A stretch of DNA of 64,000 bases, taken from assembly GCF_910589235.1 (NCBI RefSeq), contig NC_060959.1, forward strand, positions 6,757,263 through 6,821,262, read 5' to 3'. Position 1 is the stretch's first letter; each line of letters opens with the position of its first letter. This document shows, in pieces, positions 1 through 11,689 of the stretch. The stretch comes from Vespa crabro (Eukaryota; Arthropoda; Insecta; Hymenoptera; Vespidae). The notes under the pieces are model-generated. The model ran no database searches. It was not told where the DNA came from and saw nothing but the letters and a program-made list of their open reading frames with translations. The translations under genes were made by a program, and so were the position numbers.

Positions 1-242
1 TCGTTTACACTTTTAATAAATGTTCTCTTCCGTAAAAAAGCAAAACTTTTACCAAAATTAAGCACTGCATTGTGTAACGATGGATAATTTGGTAAAGTTA
101 GTTTCACTTTAATTTTCTGTTTTTCTATAGTATTCAAAGGACATGCAATTATTAGATACCCTTGCCATGATACTGGTGACGTCGAAGTTAATATTATTTC
201 TGGATGCCATTGCAGAATAGATGCACATTCTTCAATTAGCAT
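1..242 (-). CDS. 5' end of a minus-strand gene, possibly FANCL (partial)
   Basis: A minus-strand frame is open from an ATG at 242 to the window edge, about 80 codons (starts MLIEECASILQWHPEII). A stop lies a few codons upstream of the ATG, so this is either a first coding exon or an exon entered through the AG at 251-252. The pattern of a short leader, a WQGYLIIACPL strand and then LTLPNYPSLHNAVLNF resembles the N-terminal ELF/RWD-like domain of the Fanconi ubiquitin ligase FANCL, which also has a conserved P-x-x-P-x-L-H turn. FANCL monoubiquitinates FANCD2/FANCI in crosslink repair. Only the first domain is visible and the RING end is outside the window, so the name is tentative; an unrelated RWD protein is possible. 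Confidence 0.4.
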   Translation of the reverse strand, partial: MLIEECASILQWHPEIILTSTSPVSWQGYLIIACPLNTIEKQKIKVKLTLPNYPSLHNAVLNFGKSFAFLRKRTFIKSVN

Positions 243-959
243 ATTGGCATCTTAATTTTGCAAAAAAATATGTTATACAAAGTTAAATCTAACCGATGGT
301 TATTGTAAAAATGTTTATGGTTATGATAAATGACTTTTTTTCTTTTTGAAATACTACTATTTTTATTTTTGTTGAATTTAATTACTTATACTTTCATCTA
401 ACATATAAAATATCGATGAAACTTTATGTGTCAAATTTTTTGTTCACTTTTAATTCAAATTTCGCGCAATTGCAAAAATTTTATTGAACTTGGAAATTGA
501 ACTTTGTTTCCTGAATAAAGTAAACTATGGTAATAAGCCAAGGTTCCATTCAAGGCTTAGTGTACGTTTTATATTTGACCAGTTGTGATGCTTTGTTACT
601 CAGGACAATAAACATTCCATTTTAAATTACCATACTATGTCAGGTGTGTTTAATAATTACAGTCTTTAGTTCGTTCAAAGTGAGAAATTAATACAACTTA
701 GTCATTCTTATATATTCATAATTATAATTATATTCTTTGTTTATTTTGTTTTAGGTTATGACTCATACAGTACATTCTGGTCCGTGCATTCTTTTTATTA
801 ATTTCATTATTTTAATTTAAATTTTATCTTGTTCATGGAGAACAATTAAAAATAATTAAATTATGTTAGGTTTTATAATATATGTTCTAAAATAGTGTAG
901 TGTTTTAAATACTGTTCCCATGTTTACGACAATAGTATTTACATATAAATGTAAAATTA

Positions 960-991
<32 letters not shown>

Positions 992-1210
992 CAGGTACTA
1001 TATTAGTCTTTTAATATAATATAACAATTGTCAAGAGAAAGCATTGAAATATCTTTCTGTTTAATGAAAAGTATTTATACTTATCAAAATATAATTAATA
1101 TTTTAATCTATTTACTTTGATATTAATAAGAAAGTAGACTTGCAGTTAAACATATACGACTATAATAAACTGCAATTGCATTAAAAATTGCATTAAAAAG
1201 TACTTAATAA
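243..1210. other. AT-rich intergenic region between divergent genes
   Basis: No coding exon is recognisable here. The stretch separates the divergent minus-strand partial gene and the plus-strand SLC37 gene, so both promoters and any 5' UTR exons should lie inside it. It holds a short (TA)n run near 958-992. Confidence 0.6.
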
Positions 1211-3982
1211 ATGCATTTAAATATGATATCTCTAAAAGATGCCCCATGGGGTTTACAAATGATTGAATATATAACATCAAAATGTTGTCCTCATCGTCGT
1301 ATTAATCGACTTATATGGCATCAAGGAGGCATATTTGCCCTTACATATTTATCATATACTTGTTATCACATGACAAGAAAGCCTATATCTGTGGTAAAAA
1401 ATGTATTAAGCCTTAATTGCAGTAATTTATCACCACCAGATGATATTATAATTAATGATACCAATCGAGATACATGGTGTGATTGGGCTCCATTTGGTAA
1501 TTAATATTTATTTATGTTGTATATTTTAGTAAAGTACATATTATAAAAACATATTTTTATGTATTATTAGATTTTATTAAATTATTTATATTTCAATAGA
1601 CACATCAGATGCTTCAGCATTACTTGGTATGTTAGATTCAGCATTCCTATTTGCATACGCAGCTGCCATGTTTCTCAGGTGACGCTTTAAAGTGAGCTTA
1701 TTAATCATTGTAATATCAAAAAATTGCATTAAAATTAACTTTTTATTTTTTCATATAGTGGATTTATTGCTGAACGTGTTAATCTGCGTTATTTCATTTC
1801 CCTTGGTATGCTAACATCTGGTATTTCTTGTTATTTATTTGGAATTGCTAGACCGTATAAGATACATAATCTATGGTATTTTATTTTGGTTCAGGTTGGT
1901 ATTAATATAAAGAAATATTTTAAACAATTATATTCAATAATAGTTTACTTTATAATAAAAAAATGTACATTTTTTTATAATAAAATTTAATTTTTTTTAG
2001 GCTGCTGGTGGAGTATTTCAAACTTCAGGTTGGCCAGGTGTGGTAACAGTTGTAGGAAATTGGTTTGGAAGAAGAAAACGAGGCTTAATTTTTGGAATAT
2101 GGAATTCTCATACATCTTTAGGAAATATATTGGGCACTTTAGTTGCAGCTAAATTTGTTGAATCTGACTGGGGTTTAAGTTTCATGATACCAGGAGCTAT
2201 AATGGGTTTGGCAGGATTTATAATTTTTTTATTCTTAGCACCTGCACCTATTGATGTAGGATGTTCTCTTCCTAATTCACTTGGATATAGAAAAATAGAT
2301 GCAACTAATAGTTCAGATGAAGATAGTATTGAAGATGTCGAAGAATCTCATACTCCTAGAGAAGATGTAAGTTTCTAATTATAGTGGAATGATACTATAC
2401 AGTAATATTCTATATATAATGATAAACAATGCATATTGCATAATATCATTGCTATTCTAATTATAGTCAATAATAATATAACATTGCATTTAGTAATGTT
2501 TTTAGTAAAACAACAGTAAAAATATGTTTTGATTTCCCATCTAACTAAAGTAAATTGCACGTTGATACATGAAGTATAAGCATGACAATTATCATCAGTT
2601 TTTTCAAATTTAAAAATATAATTACTATTCTTTTTCTGTTTCTTCTTCATATATTAGTCTATTTTGTAGTATTCCAGAATAACAAGTAATTTTATGGTGT
2701 TTGTAATGATACTGACAAACTATATATCTACTTCAATAGTTTTTAATTCATATAATTTATGCATTTGACATATAATATGCCCACTAAAAAATACCCGTTT
2801 CCTTTACCTAGCGTGTCATCTATCGCTGTGTCTACCGTGAACAAAATGTTACTAACGTAAGTGCATGCATATTTTCAGTGACCTTGTAGTTAAAATATAT
2901 TAACTATGAATTATTATATAATACTTAATGTATTTAAATTATAATAGTTGAACATAATATAGATTTTTATTTTGAAAGGATTCACCAAGCTTAAGATCCG
3001 AAACTAGTCCAATGTTATCAACAAATAGACGTTTGCACCATCATGCTGAAGAGAATGCTATTGGATTTTTTGGAGCCATAAGTATACCCGGTGTACTCGA
3101 ATATTCTTCTTCACTATTTTTTGCAAAACTTGTAAGCTACACATTGCTTTACTGGTTACCATTGTATATTGCAGTTTCAAGTTAGTAAATTAATACTAAA
3201 ATATTAGAGTATCCTTAAATATTAAAAAATTATCAATATTTATATTTATATTTTTTAGGTACATATAATACAACATTAAGTGCATATTTATCAATATTAT
3301 TTGATGTAGGAGGTATTGCAGGTGCAATAGTTGCTGGTGTTTTATCAGACTACAGTGGTATGAGTGCTTTAACATGTGCTGTAATGCTTGGATTTGCAAT
3401 TCCAACAGTAATATCTTTTATACTAAAAAAATGTTCATAAAATCATGTTAATTTATTATAATGATAATCAATGTTTGTTTTTCAGTTATTTATTTATGAT
3501 TATTTAGAAAGTATGAGTTTAAGTGTTAGTATACTATTATTATTAACAACAGGACTGTTAGTTAATGGACCATATGCTTTAATAACGACTGCAGTATCTG
3601 CTGAATTAGGAACTCATCCTAGTTTGGGAGACAGTTCCAAAGCTTTAGCAACAGTCACTGCAATTATTGATGGAACAGGCAGTATTGGTGCTGCAGTTGG
3701 CCCATTATTAACAGGATTTGTTTCTCAATGGGCAGGATGGCATAATGTTTTTTATATGCTCATGTTTGCAAACGCGTTAGCTCTAGTTGTAAGTAAATTC
3801 TATAAATAAATATATATACATTTATAAACAGTACTATTCTACACTTCACACACACGTGTGTGTATGTGTGTGTGTATGTGTATATATATATATATAATTT
3901 ATTTATTTATTTATTTCAGTTTTTGTCCAGATTAGTTTATAAAGATATACAATTGTATGGACAGCGACGAAGGACTGTATAA
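1211..3982 (+). CDS. SLC37-family sugar-phosphate/phosphate exchanger
   Basis: Major facilitator protein closest in pattern to SLC37A1/A2, which exchange glucose-6-phosphate for inorganic phosphate in the endoplasmic reticulum. Exons: 1211-1496, 1600-1678, 1759-1894, 2001-2366, 2979-3180, 3259-3407, 3486-3788, 3920-3982; phases join cleanly to 527 aa, the usual family length. Family-typical stretches are YTCYHMTRKPISVVKN in TM1, WCDWAPFDTSDAS, GNWFGRRKRGLIFGIWNSHT, KLVSYTLLYWLPLYIAVS, LFDVGGIAGAIVAGVLSDY, GLLVNGPYALITTAVSAELG and ATVTAIIDGTGSIGAAVGP. The N-terminal luminal loop has NCS and NDT sequons. The loop between TM6 and TM7 is acidic and can carry an extra 15-residue segment (separate entry). 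AATAAA signals follow the stop. The start is the first ATG of the frame; an upstream non-coding exon is not excluded. Confidence 0.93.
2812..2856 (+). other. Candidate 45-nt in-frame cassette exon of the SLC37 gene
   Basis: Inside the intron between the fourth and fifth SLC37 coding exons, a pyrimidine-rich acceptor (TTTCCTTTACCTAG) is followed by 45 nt and a strong donor (GTAAGT). The flanking junction is phase 0 and the 45 nt read RVIYRCVYREQNVTN, so inclusion adds exactly 15 residues without a frameshift. It would place a basic segment and a new NVT sequon in the TM6-TM7 loop. Skipping it also gives a normal protein, so it fits an alternative exon. Confidence 0.55.
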
Positions 3983-4256
3983 GTGAAGTGTATCTTACGA
4001 TTAAGATACAAGAACTTTTTTACAAATACAAATGGATTAACTATGTATATACTAACAAAATTACTCAATTTTAATTTAAATATTAATTATTATTGTTAAA
4101 TAAATGATATATTTTTACATTAATTGAGTTTTATATATATATGTATGAAAACGTAGTTATTTTTAACGTATGTAAAAAAGTAGTTATAATTATAATAAGT
4201 AGCAATTTTTTATTAGATAAATATAATAATAAATTATTAAAATATTATATGAGTTA

Positions 4257-4715
4257 TCAAGGAATACCAATAGGGATGATATAACTAATATGATCTGCAA
4301 ATTCTCCCCAGGCAGCTCTTTGTGTTTGAAATATTACGATCCATGCAACAAGGGCAATCATCCATAAGATAGCTCCAATGCCAGAAAATATTACATCTAC
4401 AATATTATCCGTTTATTAACAATTCTCTTTTAATAGAAACAATCCAATACATACATCTTTTAATCTGTTTTTGTTCCTCATAAGGTGGTACGATAAAAGC
4501 CTCTCGTATAAACCAAATTGCATTAACAGCCCAAAGAAATGGAAGCAATGCAAATCCAGCTATATAAAAAAAATAAAAATTGTTTATTTTATAATCAAAA
4601 ACATGATATCACGAATTTGTTTTGTTTTTTTTTTCTTTGATTGTTAGTACTTACCACGAAAATACCATCGGCAAAGATATAATTTTCTTTCATTTGTAAG
4701 TTTTGATAAATCCAT
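4257..4715 (-). CDS. pen-2: Gamma-secretase subunit PEN-2
   Basis: Presenilin enhancer 2, the smallest gamma-secretase subunit, which triggers presenilin endoproteolysis and stabilises the complex that cleaves Notch and APP-like proteins. Three exons on the minus strand: 4655-4715, 4455-4559 and 4257-4396, joining to 101 aa, the exact family length. It begins MDLSKLTNERKLYLCRWYF. It contains the hallmark GFALLPFLWAVNAIWF hydrophobic hairpin, PPYEEQKQIKRYV, the second membrane segment ILWMIALVAWIVIFQT and the conserved C-terminal tail QRAAWGEFADHISYIIP. All conserved blocks are present and there are no breaks. The start ATG is well supported by the family N-terminus. It is head-to-head with SNAP29. 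Confidence 0.96.
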
Positions 4716-5257
4716 ACTGTTTTAATAAAAAAAAAATGTATTACTTATGATAGAGTTAAGCTAAATTTTTTTTCTTTTGATAATTTATTATATTTACTTC
4801 TTTGCAGATATTATTGACAGCTCAACTAAAATACTTGCGTAGTGAGCACTTCCTATTATAGTAGAAAGTACAATGATGTTATTATTCGCGCTATCTCGTG
4901 GAGATTTAATGAGTTAAAGTTTCGTAATAAGAAACTCTAAGAAAAAATTATTTACATTTTTGTATTATTCTTTCTGTGAAATATAATTTTTACAATTTTT
5001 AAAAAAGTTCGATTGTATTCGATTATGTGATATTAGCTAAGTTTGTATAAATTTATTAAAAACCATAGAATCGAGCGTATATTTTTCGAGTAGATTTTCA
5101 TCTTACGTAGGTTAATTTTGTAACAATAGGTAGGAGAACTGAATCTCATGAATCCGTGTGTATGTCAGTGTATTGTACGTGATAAGTAATTTAACCAAAG
5201 CTTTTCGAGGAACGAATTTCAAGATTATTTATCAGTTGCTTTACGTTATTGTACAAA
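4716..5257. promoter_or_regulatory. Presumed bidirectional promoter of pen-2 and SNAP29
   Basis: The two start codons are divergent and only 542 bp apart, with no other exon between them, so both promoters and 5' UTRs must fit here. I see no clear TATA box or known site. The inference is from gene layout only. Confidence 0.5.
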
Positions 5258-6228
5258 ATGGCAGGACAACATTATTTGAGTGATACAAAGAATCCATTTT
5301 TTGAGTTAGAAGATGATGTAGACGATGAAACATTTTTAAAAAGTGCACCAAGGGCATCTGGCTCATCTTATAATTATACTAATAATTTTGACAATGAACT
5401 TGAAGTTAAACGTCAACAGTTAATGCAACGTAGAAGAGAAATAGAAGAGCGTACTATTCATTCATCAGAGCGATCTATTTCTCTTTTAAGAGACTCTGAA
5501 CAGATTGGTGCAGCTACAGCAGAGGTTTGTATATACCTAAATTATCATAATTTTTAAATAACAATTCAATGGTCACAATATAATAAAAACTAACTAACAG
5601 ATATAATTTACAAATTTGCTTGACTTAAATATTTTTATTAAATAAATAATTTGAAATATAAAACTATAAACCATATTGTAAAAATAAATTGATAAAATTT
5701 CAGGAATTAATTAGACAAAGAGAGCAATTAGAAAGGACAGAAAAGAGGTTGGATGATATTAACAGTACATTGAGATTTAGTCAAAAACACATTCAAGGTA
5801 TAAAGAGTGTTTTTGGTAGTTTAAAAAATTATCTCAGTGGAAAATCGCTTGACACACCTGTACCATCTACTAAACTACCAGAATCTACAAGTTTTGGATC
5901 TACATCATCGCCAACTTTATCTAATTCCTTAGATCAAGTGCAAACTAATATGGTTAATAATCATCCATCGTTTAAACTTCAAGGTCTTGTAGATGACGAT
6001 GAAGATCGAAAAACAAATTCATCTACAAATAATATAACAAAAGTTTTAGAAAAAAATTTAGATGAAATGAGTGGATCTCTAGCACGATTAAAAGGTTTAG
6101 CAATCGGACTTTCAGAAGAGATTGAGTCACAAAATGATTTAATTGACAATGTAAGAGATAAGGTGGAAATAACAGATATTACATTACAAAAACAGAATAA
6201 AGATCTTACATATTTACTAAAAAAGTAA
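5258..6228 (+). CDS. Snap29: SNAP29, Qbc-SNARE of autophagosome and endosome fusion
   Basis: Soluble NSF attachment protein 29, supplying the Qb and Qc helices to SNARE complexes (for example with syntaxin 17 and VAMP8 family members for autophagosome-lysosome fusion). Two exons, 5258-5524 and 5704-6228, give 263 aa, typical for the family. Residues 12-14 are NPF, the EH-domain binding motif characteristic of SNAP29. The first SNARE helix spans roughly residues 48-115 across the intron (QLMQRRREIEERTIHSSERS, then ELIRQREQLERTEKRLDDIN). The second occupies the C-terminus (LKGLAIGLSEEIESQNDLID). The linker has no cysteine cluster, so it is not palmitoylated like SNAP25, matching SNAP29. The ATG at 5258 is used because an upstream in-frame TTG is not a credible start. 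Confidence 0.95.
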
Positions 6229-7208
6229 ATGTTAACAAAGAATATTTATTAACTCCTCTAGGAGTATACATATACATACAGATATGGAACATGATTCAAT
6301 ATATTTGTTCTTGATATGTGCATATATACAGAAATTTAAACATGAAAAGTGTAGTAGATTTAGTGTTTATAATATAAATTTGCTTTTTAAGATTTATGAG
6401 ACAATTGAACTATGTAAAAATAATGTGTAAGAGAATCGTGTAATGTTTTTTTACAATATTACATAAAAGTAAATTATGAAATAAGGTTTCTACAATGTTT
6501 AATTTTTCTCAAGTGTTCTTCAAAAAGTCAAATTTTGAAATACTCAGAATATTTCTAAATTATATAAGAAAATTTTAAAACATATTTATTAATATTTAAA
6601 TAAAAAAATTAAAAGATACGATAAAATCATGTTAATTTTAATTGCAATATAGTATAAAAATTGTTATTTTACAATTGTATAAGGTGTGGTTAATGTAATT
6701 TTTTTAATTCCTTTAAGTTAGATAGAGAAATATATTATTATTGTAAATAAGTAAAGAAAAAATTTTTCATGTTTATTACAGTATCATTTCATAAAATTCA
6801 TACACATATGTATATTATATATGTATCATTGTTCTCTGAAATATAATTTCAATTTATATTAAAACATTCTATATTAATATTTACACGCATATATTAATAC
6901 GTTTATTAATGCTTATAATCGAAATATTTCCTATATTACACTGTTCCTAATGTTATTCTGCCAATATTATTATTAAATAAATTCTATATCTGTTGATCTA
7001 TATATTAAATATTTGGACTTATATTAAAATAAACTAAGATAATTGTGTTCATTAATTATTATTTTATTATTTAATTCTAATATTTTTAACAACTATAAGA
7101 AGCATTTTTGATTAAGAAAGTAATGATTATAAAGTATTAATAATATCATTATATATGTAAATTTGATTATTGGATACATGGTGCAATAATTTCGAACAAA
7201 TATGTGAT
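6229..7208. other. AT-rich 3' flank, no gene seen
   Basis: Downstream of SNAP29 (+) and of the 90-aa gene (-), which converge here. It contains the 3' UTRs of both and long A/T runs. No open frame with splice support was found. Confidence 0.6.
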
Positions 7209-7711
7209 TTACCCCATTGGATTCATATTTGAAACCATATCCGTCAAGGTATCTGTAATATATTCATGGATAAAATGGAAAACTATATTTAATTTAAAAA
7301 ATGAAAAACTAAAATTAAGAAGATCAAATTAAAATTTCACCTATTGCTTGTTGTGCAGTGCGCATTAAATTAGGTGTCATATTAGTCATAGTTCCTGTTG
7401 CACCACTAGTAGCATTTGTGCCTCCTCCTCCATTGTTTCCTCGACCTCCACGACAAGCGATGCTTTTAGATTTTAAAAAAGCATTGCTGGTATAATCGAT
7501 GTTCCTACCTACAGTAATCTAAATACATTGACATCATATGCTTAATAATTATTTATGATCATCAGACATTATATAGACTTGTATTGTTAAATTTATGTTT
7601 TCATATATAAGATTTCATGTTTCATTTTATTTATATCAATTTATTATTTTATTAATAGGAATTCATAGAAATACATGGTAAAATGTGGAATATGGTCAAA
7701 TTAAACAAATA

Positions 7712-7762
<51 letters not shown>

Positions 7763-7951
7763 CATTCTACGATATGATAAGGATACGCCCCATTTTTCGA
7801 GTGATCGATATAGATAAATATATGCGAGAAATATATAATTATTAAACTACTAAAGTGTACTGCACAAACAAGAATTTTTTAAAATAATAAAAAATCATAC
7901 CGTAATATAGAATATGGCAATAAGCAGTAACCAAAAACCGTAGAACTTCAT
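7209..7951 (-). CDS. Unrecognised 90-aa glycine/asparagine-rich secreted peptide
   Basis: Not recognised. Three minus-strand exons with consensus splice sites (7901-7951, 7341-7518, 7209-7252) join in phase to 90 aa. Residues 1-22 form a signal peptide: a charged start (MKFYGF), then a hydrophobic core LLLIAIFYITITV. The mature part has a GRGNNGGGG run after CRG, several Asn/Thr/Met residues, two NxT/S sequons (NATS and NMTP) and an amphipathic C-terminal segment (LMRTAQQAIDTLTDMVSNMN). There is one cysteine in the mature part, so no disulphide-knot toxin pattern. It lies just downstream of a cuticular protein gene on the same strand, so a cuticle- or gland-related role is possible but unproven. 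A (TA)n run sits in the first intron. Confidence 0.7.
7715..7760. repeat. (TA)n microsatellite in the first intron of the 90-aa gene
   Basis: Uninterrupted alternating A/T over about 45 bases. Confidence 0.95.
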
Positions 7952-8290
7952 CTTCCCGGAGATATAAACGGCGACAATTTTATTTTTTGTCACACCTAGA
8001 CTTTTATACCAATGCATAGTGTAATTATAGTATTTATCTTTTTTTTAATATACACAGCAACAGTTCCGGTACTCATAAAGAAAAATATTCATGTGTATGT
8101 GACTCACGTGTCCTTTTATGATTAATAACACATGTTATATATATAACAATTATAAAATCATCCATTGTCCGTTTTTTATCAAATTTGGATTGCACAAAAA
8201 TTCTTGTTTTTAAATTCTGAAAGATTTTATACAGGTAAATTTATCTTATTGATACTATATCAACAATTTTTCTTTCTTATTAGTAGTTTC

Positions 8291-9240
8291 TTAATATGTT
8301 TGATGTTCATTAACATCATTAACGATCGAAGTTGCTTCATATGCTGTACGCTCTGCTTCTCTTTGAGATGCGATAGCCGCGTGTTCTTCGGCAATCTTCT
8401 GATAGAGCTGTAAATGTTTGTCCTTCGCTTTTAATACACTAACAGAATCCTATAAAACCATAAAGATACATAAGATGCATAGATGCATAATCAGGTGAAA
8501 GAAAGGATATTGAATGATCTTGAAGATAATTCGCAGGCGTTTTTTTGTTAAGATAGACTATTATCAATATAAATTATATTTTTAATAGAATTCATTACCT
8601 TTGGTACATTTATTGGTATATCGTGGGCATTAGCATCAGCTAATTTTTCATAAAGCTGAAAATGTCTTTCCTTCGCGAGTTTCACAGCTTCTGAATCAAC
8701 AGGCTGTTTAAGCGTATCGTCGTAATTTATCAATGATGGATGAAATCCATTTTTATCAGCCACATATTCCACTCTTCGTACTTTGTATTTAGGATCGATG
8801 AACGAGTAAGATCCTAATAAGCAAACGTTATTATTGTTAGAAATGAGCGAATAAATGATCGAATTAACTATAAAGAAGATATAAGGCCACGAAAACATTT
8901 ACCATAAACGGTTCCGGAACCATCTCCAGATTCTTGATGAATTCGATCAACGTGTCCTGGATATCGTCCCGCTTTGTATTGAAAACTGTATGGTCGTGGA
9001 GGTGGTGGTAATGTGCTAGTAGTTGTCGTCGAATATTTTGATAAAATGTGTGAGACCTCTCCAAGACAGGAAGTCGATAAAACGAAGACGATCTAATTGC
9101 AAAAAAAGAAAAATATTAACTTTTATTAATACATTCAAGAATTTTTCGTATTTTCCCCGCGCAAAATAGAAATATCAAACAAATGTTATAGATTAATTGA
9201 TAAAAAAAATGAATTAAACACTTACGATCAAACTCTTCAT
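8291..9240 (-). CDS. CPR-family cuticular protein (chitin_bind_4) with repeated C-terminal tail
   Basis: Structural cuticle protein. Four minus-strand exons, 9226-9240, 8903-9092, 8599-8813 and 8291-8449, join in phase to 192 aa. The first exon codes only MKSLI, the start of the signal peptide (MKSLIIVFVLSTSCLG), a first-exon layout common in CPR genes. After a Thr/Pro stretch (TTTTSTLPPPPRP) comes the Rebers-Riddiford chitin-binding domain, about residues 45-105: SFQYKAG, GSGTVYGSYSFIDPKYKVRRVEYVADKNGFHP. The tail has two similar segments, VKLAKERHFQLYEKLADANA and VLKAKDKHLQLYQKIAEEHA, the second in its own exon. These resemble the Ala/Lys-rich HxxLYEKI repeats seen in other insect cuticle proteins. 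It acts in extracellular chitin matrix. The RR subclass is not decided here. Confidence 0.9.
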
Positions 9241-10401
9241 TTTTTTTAAATCGATAGCATGAAAAAACTTTAAATAATATTTCTTATCTTAGAGAACAGA
9301 CATATAACTGACTGAGAGGATCTTTTCCAGTGAAAGTAATATAAGAAACTAAAGGGGAGAAGGTGAAGGTAATATGTTTTAAGGTAGCTTCACACCGTCA
9401 ACTTGTTTATTTTATTTGATCGATGATTAAGTATGTTGCACACGAAGATGTTTAGATCGATGACGATGGAATATTTTAAATTAACCTTTCTAAAATCCCT
9501 GGAATAATTTTTTCGGAAAAGTATATACACAAATATTTCTCTTATTGTTAGACCAAATTCTCATTTCCTTGAAAATAGAAATACAAAAATTCTTCTTTAA
9601 AAAAATCGATTTTCGATATTATCTCATTCGATTATTAGAAAGTATATATCGATTATCAAATTTAATTGATGTTAGTTTGCTTATATTTATTTTGCTATAT
9701 CTGATTAAACATTTGCTAATGATAAAATTCATTTCTTTTATATTTTTCTTTTTTTTTTTGTAACAAATTAATAGGAAGGATAGCCGTGTTAGATAATGCG
9801 CGTGTTACGTTCAGAATGTCATACTTTTTTGCTTTTTCATTCTTGTCAAGGTCCATTGTTATTTTTTACTGAAGAAAAAACAAGGTCTCGATTTTACTAT
9901 ATTTTTCTTACACATATAAGTAAAACAATTTACTTATATTTATTAATATTTGATATAATATATTTCATTTTTATATTTTACGTACGTAATATATGCTTGT
10001 AAAATGTTATATATGTATGGCATGTTGAATAATTTATTATTATTATGCTTTATGATAATTCGAATTTTTGTGACCTTTTATATTTTTCTTCTTTTTTGGT
10101 ACACATTTTTATATTTCTATTTTTCTATTATTAATAATGAAATAATTAACAATATGCATATATATATACACATACACGCATACATACGTATGTATGTACA
10201 CACATACAACATACATATATACATATATATTTTTATTGCGTAATATAGCATATTATCGACCGTAGTTATCTACATTCTAACTTGCATTGATGACGTGTTA
10301 TATCATAATTACATATGCAATTATTTACGAGTGGATTATGACGAGAAACAAATGTATTATTTTTTTTCTTGATAAAATTACATTTAATAATTATTATAAT
10401 A

Positions 10402-10452
<51 letters not shown>

Positions 10453-10548
10453 AGTACTATATTTCTAATAACAAAATTTATTTATTTTTCTTTCTCTTTC
10501 TCAAATTACATTTGTTAAAACGTATAAATGGTTAATGAAAATTATTGT
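9241..10548. other. Intergenic, A/T-rich, no gene seen
   Basis: Upstream of the cuticular protein gene, so its promoter is here. Several short open frames exist but consist of Ile/Tyr/Phe-rich translations of AT-rich DNA without splice or family support. It ends in a (TA)n run at about 10400-10449. Confidence 0.6.
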
Positions 10549-10868
10549 TCAATCGATTTCGAGCTTTTTGAAGCTTCCTTCGACACCAAATAAATCAGTT
10601 GCTGTTTTTCCTTTGCCAGGACGTAGAGATTCGTTAACGCGACAAATTCTTTCCTCCTCTTGAAACCAAGCACGATTGTCATCTAATTTTTTAATTTGAG
10701 CATCATTCAAGTCTTTCAAAGGGCCTGCTTGGCCACCCGATTCGTTTGGAAGTATTTCCAAGGGTATAAATTTAGCTAATGTTTCCATGGTCGAATGCAT
10801 GTGAAACTGTAAATAGATATATAAAAAGAATATGGAAGAAAATTAGAAGAGATTATAGGTTAGTCGAA

Positions 10869-10956
<88 letters not shown>

Positions 10957-11689
10957 TCCTTACCATGTCCATCAATTCTTTTTTCATGAAAGGCTTCATC
11001 ATGTTAAGAATAACATCCATAACCGGCGAGGTGTTCATAAAATGGAAACCTTTAAGACGTACGGGTAAAGCTTCTTGCAAATAGTAAAGGAATTTTTTTA
11101 ATCCCATAGGATTTAAACGACCCACATGACCGAACGCAACATTCTTTGTATCAAATAGGATCACATGACCTTTGGATGTACCCTCTTCGTGAAGCCAGAG
11201 ATCAATTACCATGTTAAGGTACTTCATACCATCGTTATAAACATAATGCGACGGTTCGATATCTATCAATCTACCATAAATGATTTTGTAACCATCATTG
11301 GTAGTTTTATCCAAGACCAGATTCGATCTAAATATAAAAATTAAACTTTATCAGATTGAAATTAATTATTGAGCTTTATAAATGCACAAAATAAAAGATA
11401 CTTACACCGTTTGAAATGCTTTACGAAGGTCCTTAGAACTGATAGGATCTCTATTAGAAAAGAACTCTGGCACGTGAGTTCGTATTGTGTAATAAGTGTC
11501 GATGGTATTTTTGGTCGGTTCCATACGATAGTAATTACTGTGTAGAAAAAGAGCTACCTCGCTGTCAGATATTTTTGGTAAATGGGGTTGTTTTTGACAC
11601 CACTCTTTCAACGCTCGTACATCGTCTTCCTTCAATTCCGGATTTTTCTTTAATTCCTCCTCAAATGAGATTCCACCTTGTAGCGTCAT
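10549..11689 (-). CDS. CRAL-TRIO lipid-transfer protein, tandem copy A
   Basis: Alpha-tocopherol-transfer-protein-like CRAL-TRIO (SEC14) protein, a cytosolic carrier of hydrophobic ligands; the ligand cannot be told from sequence. Three exons, 11406-11689, 10964-11327 and 10549-10806, join to 301 aa. The N-terminal CRAL-TRIO-N helical part (about residues 5-80) includes FEEELKKNPELKEDDVRAL and KQPHLPKISDSEVALFLHSN. The SEC14 lobe (about 100-275) includes VILFDTKNVAFGHVGRLNP, LQEALPVRLKGFHFMNTSP and MMKPFMKKELMDM, ending FGVEGSFKKLEID. It is the most similar to copy C: the exon lengths are identical (284, 364 and 258 nt). The second intron is almost filled by a (CT)n tract. The start is the ATG fitting copy C. 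Confidence 0.9.
10869..10953. repeat. (CT)n microsatellite in intron 2 of CRAL-TRIO copy A
   Basis: CT repeat with a few T interruptions, directly beside the intron's donor side on the minus strand. On the minus strand it reads (GA)n. Confidence 0.95.

Noticed and set aside
10004..10535. Two Ile/Tyr-rich open frames over microsatellite DNA
   Set aside because: They arise from AT-rich and (TA)n sequence and have no credible protein composition.
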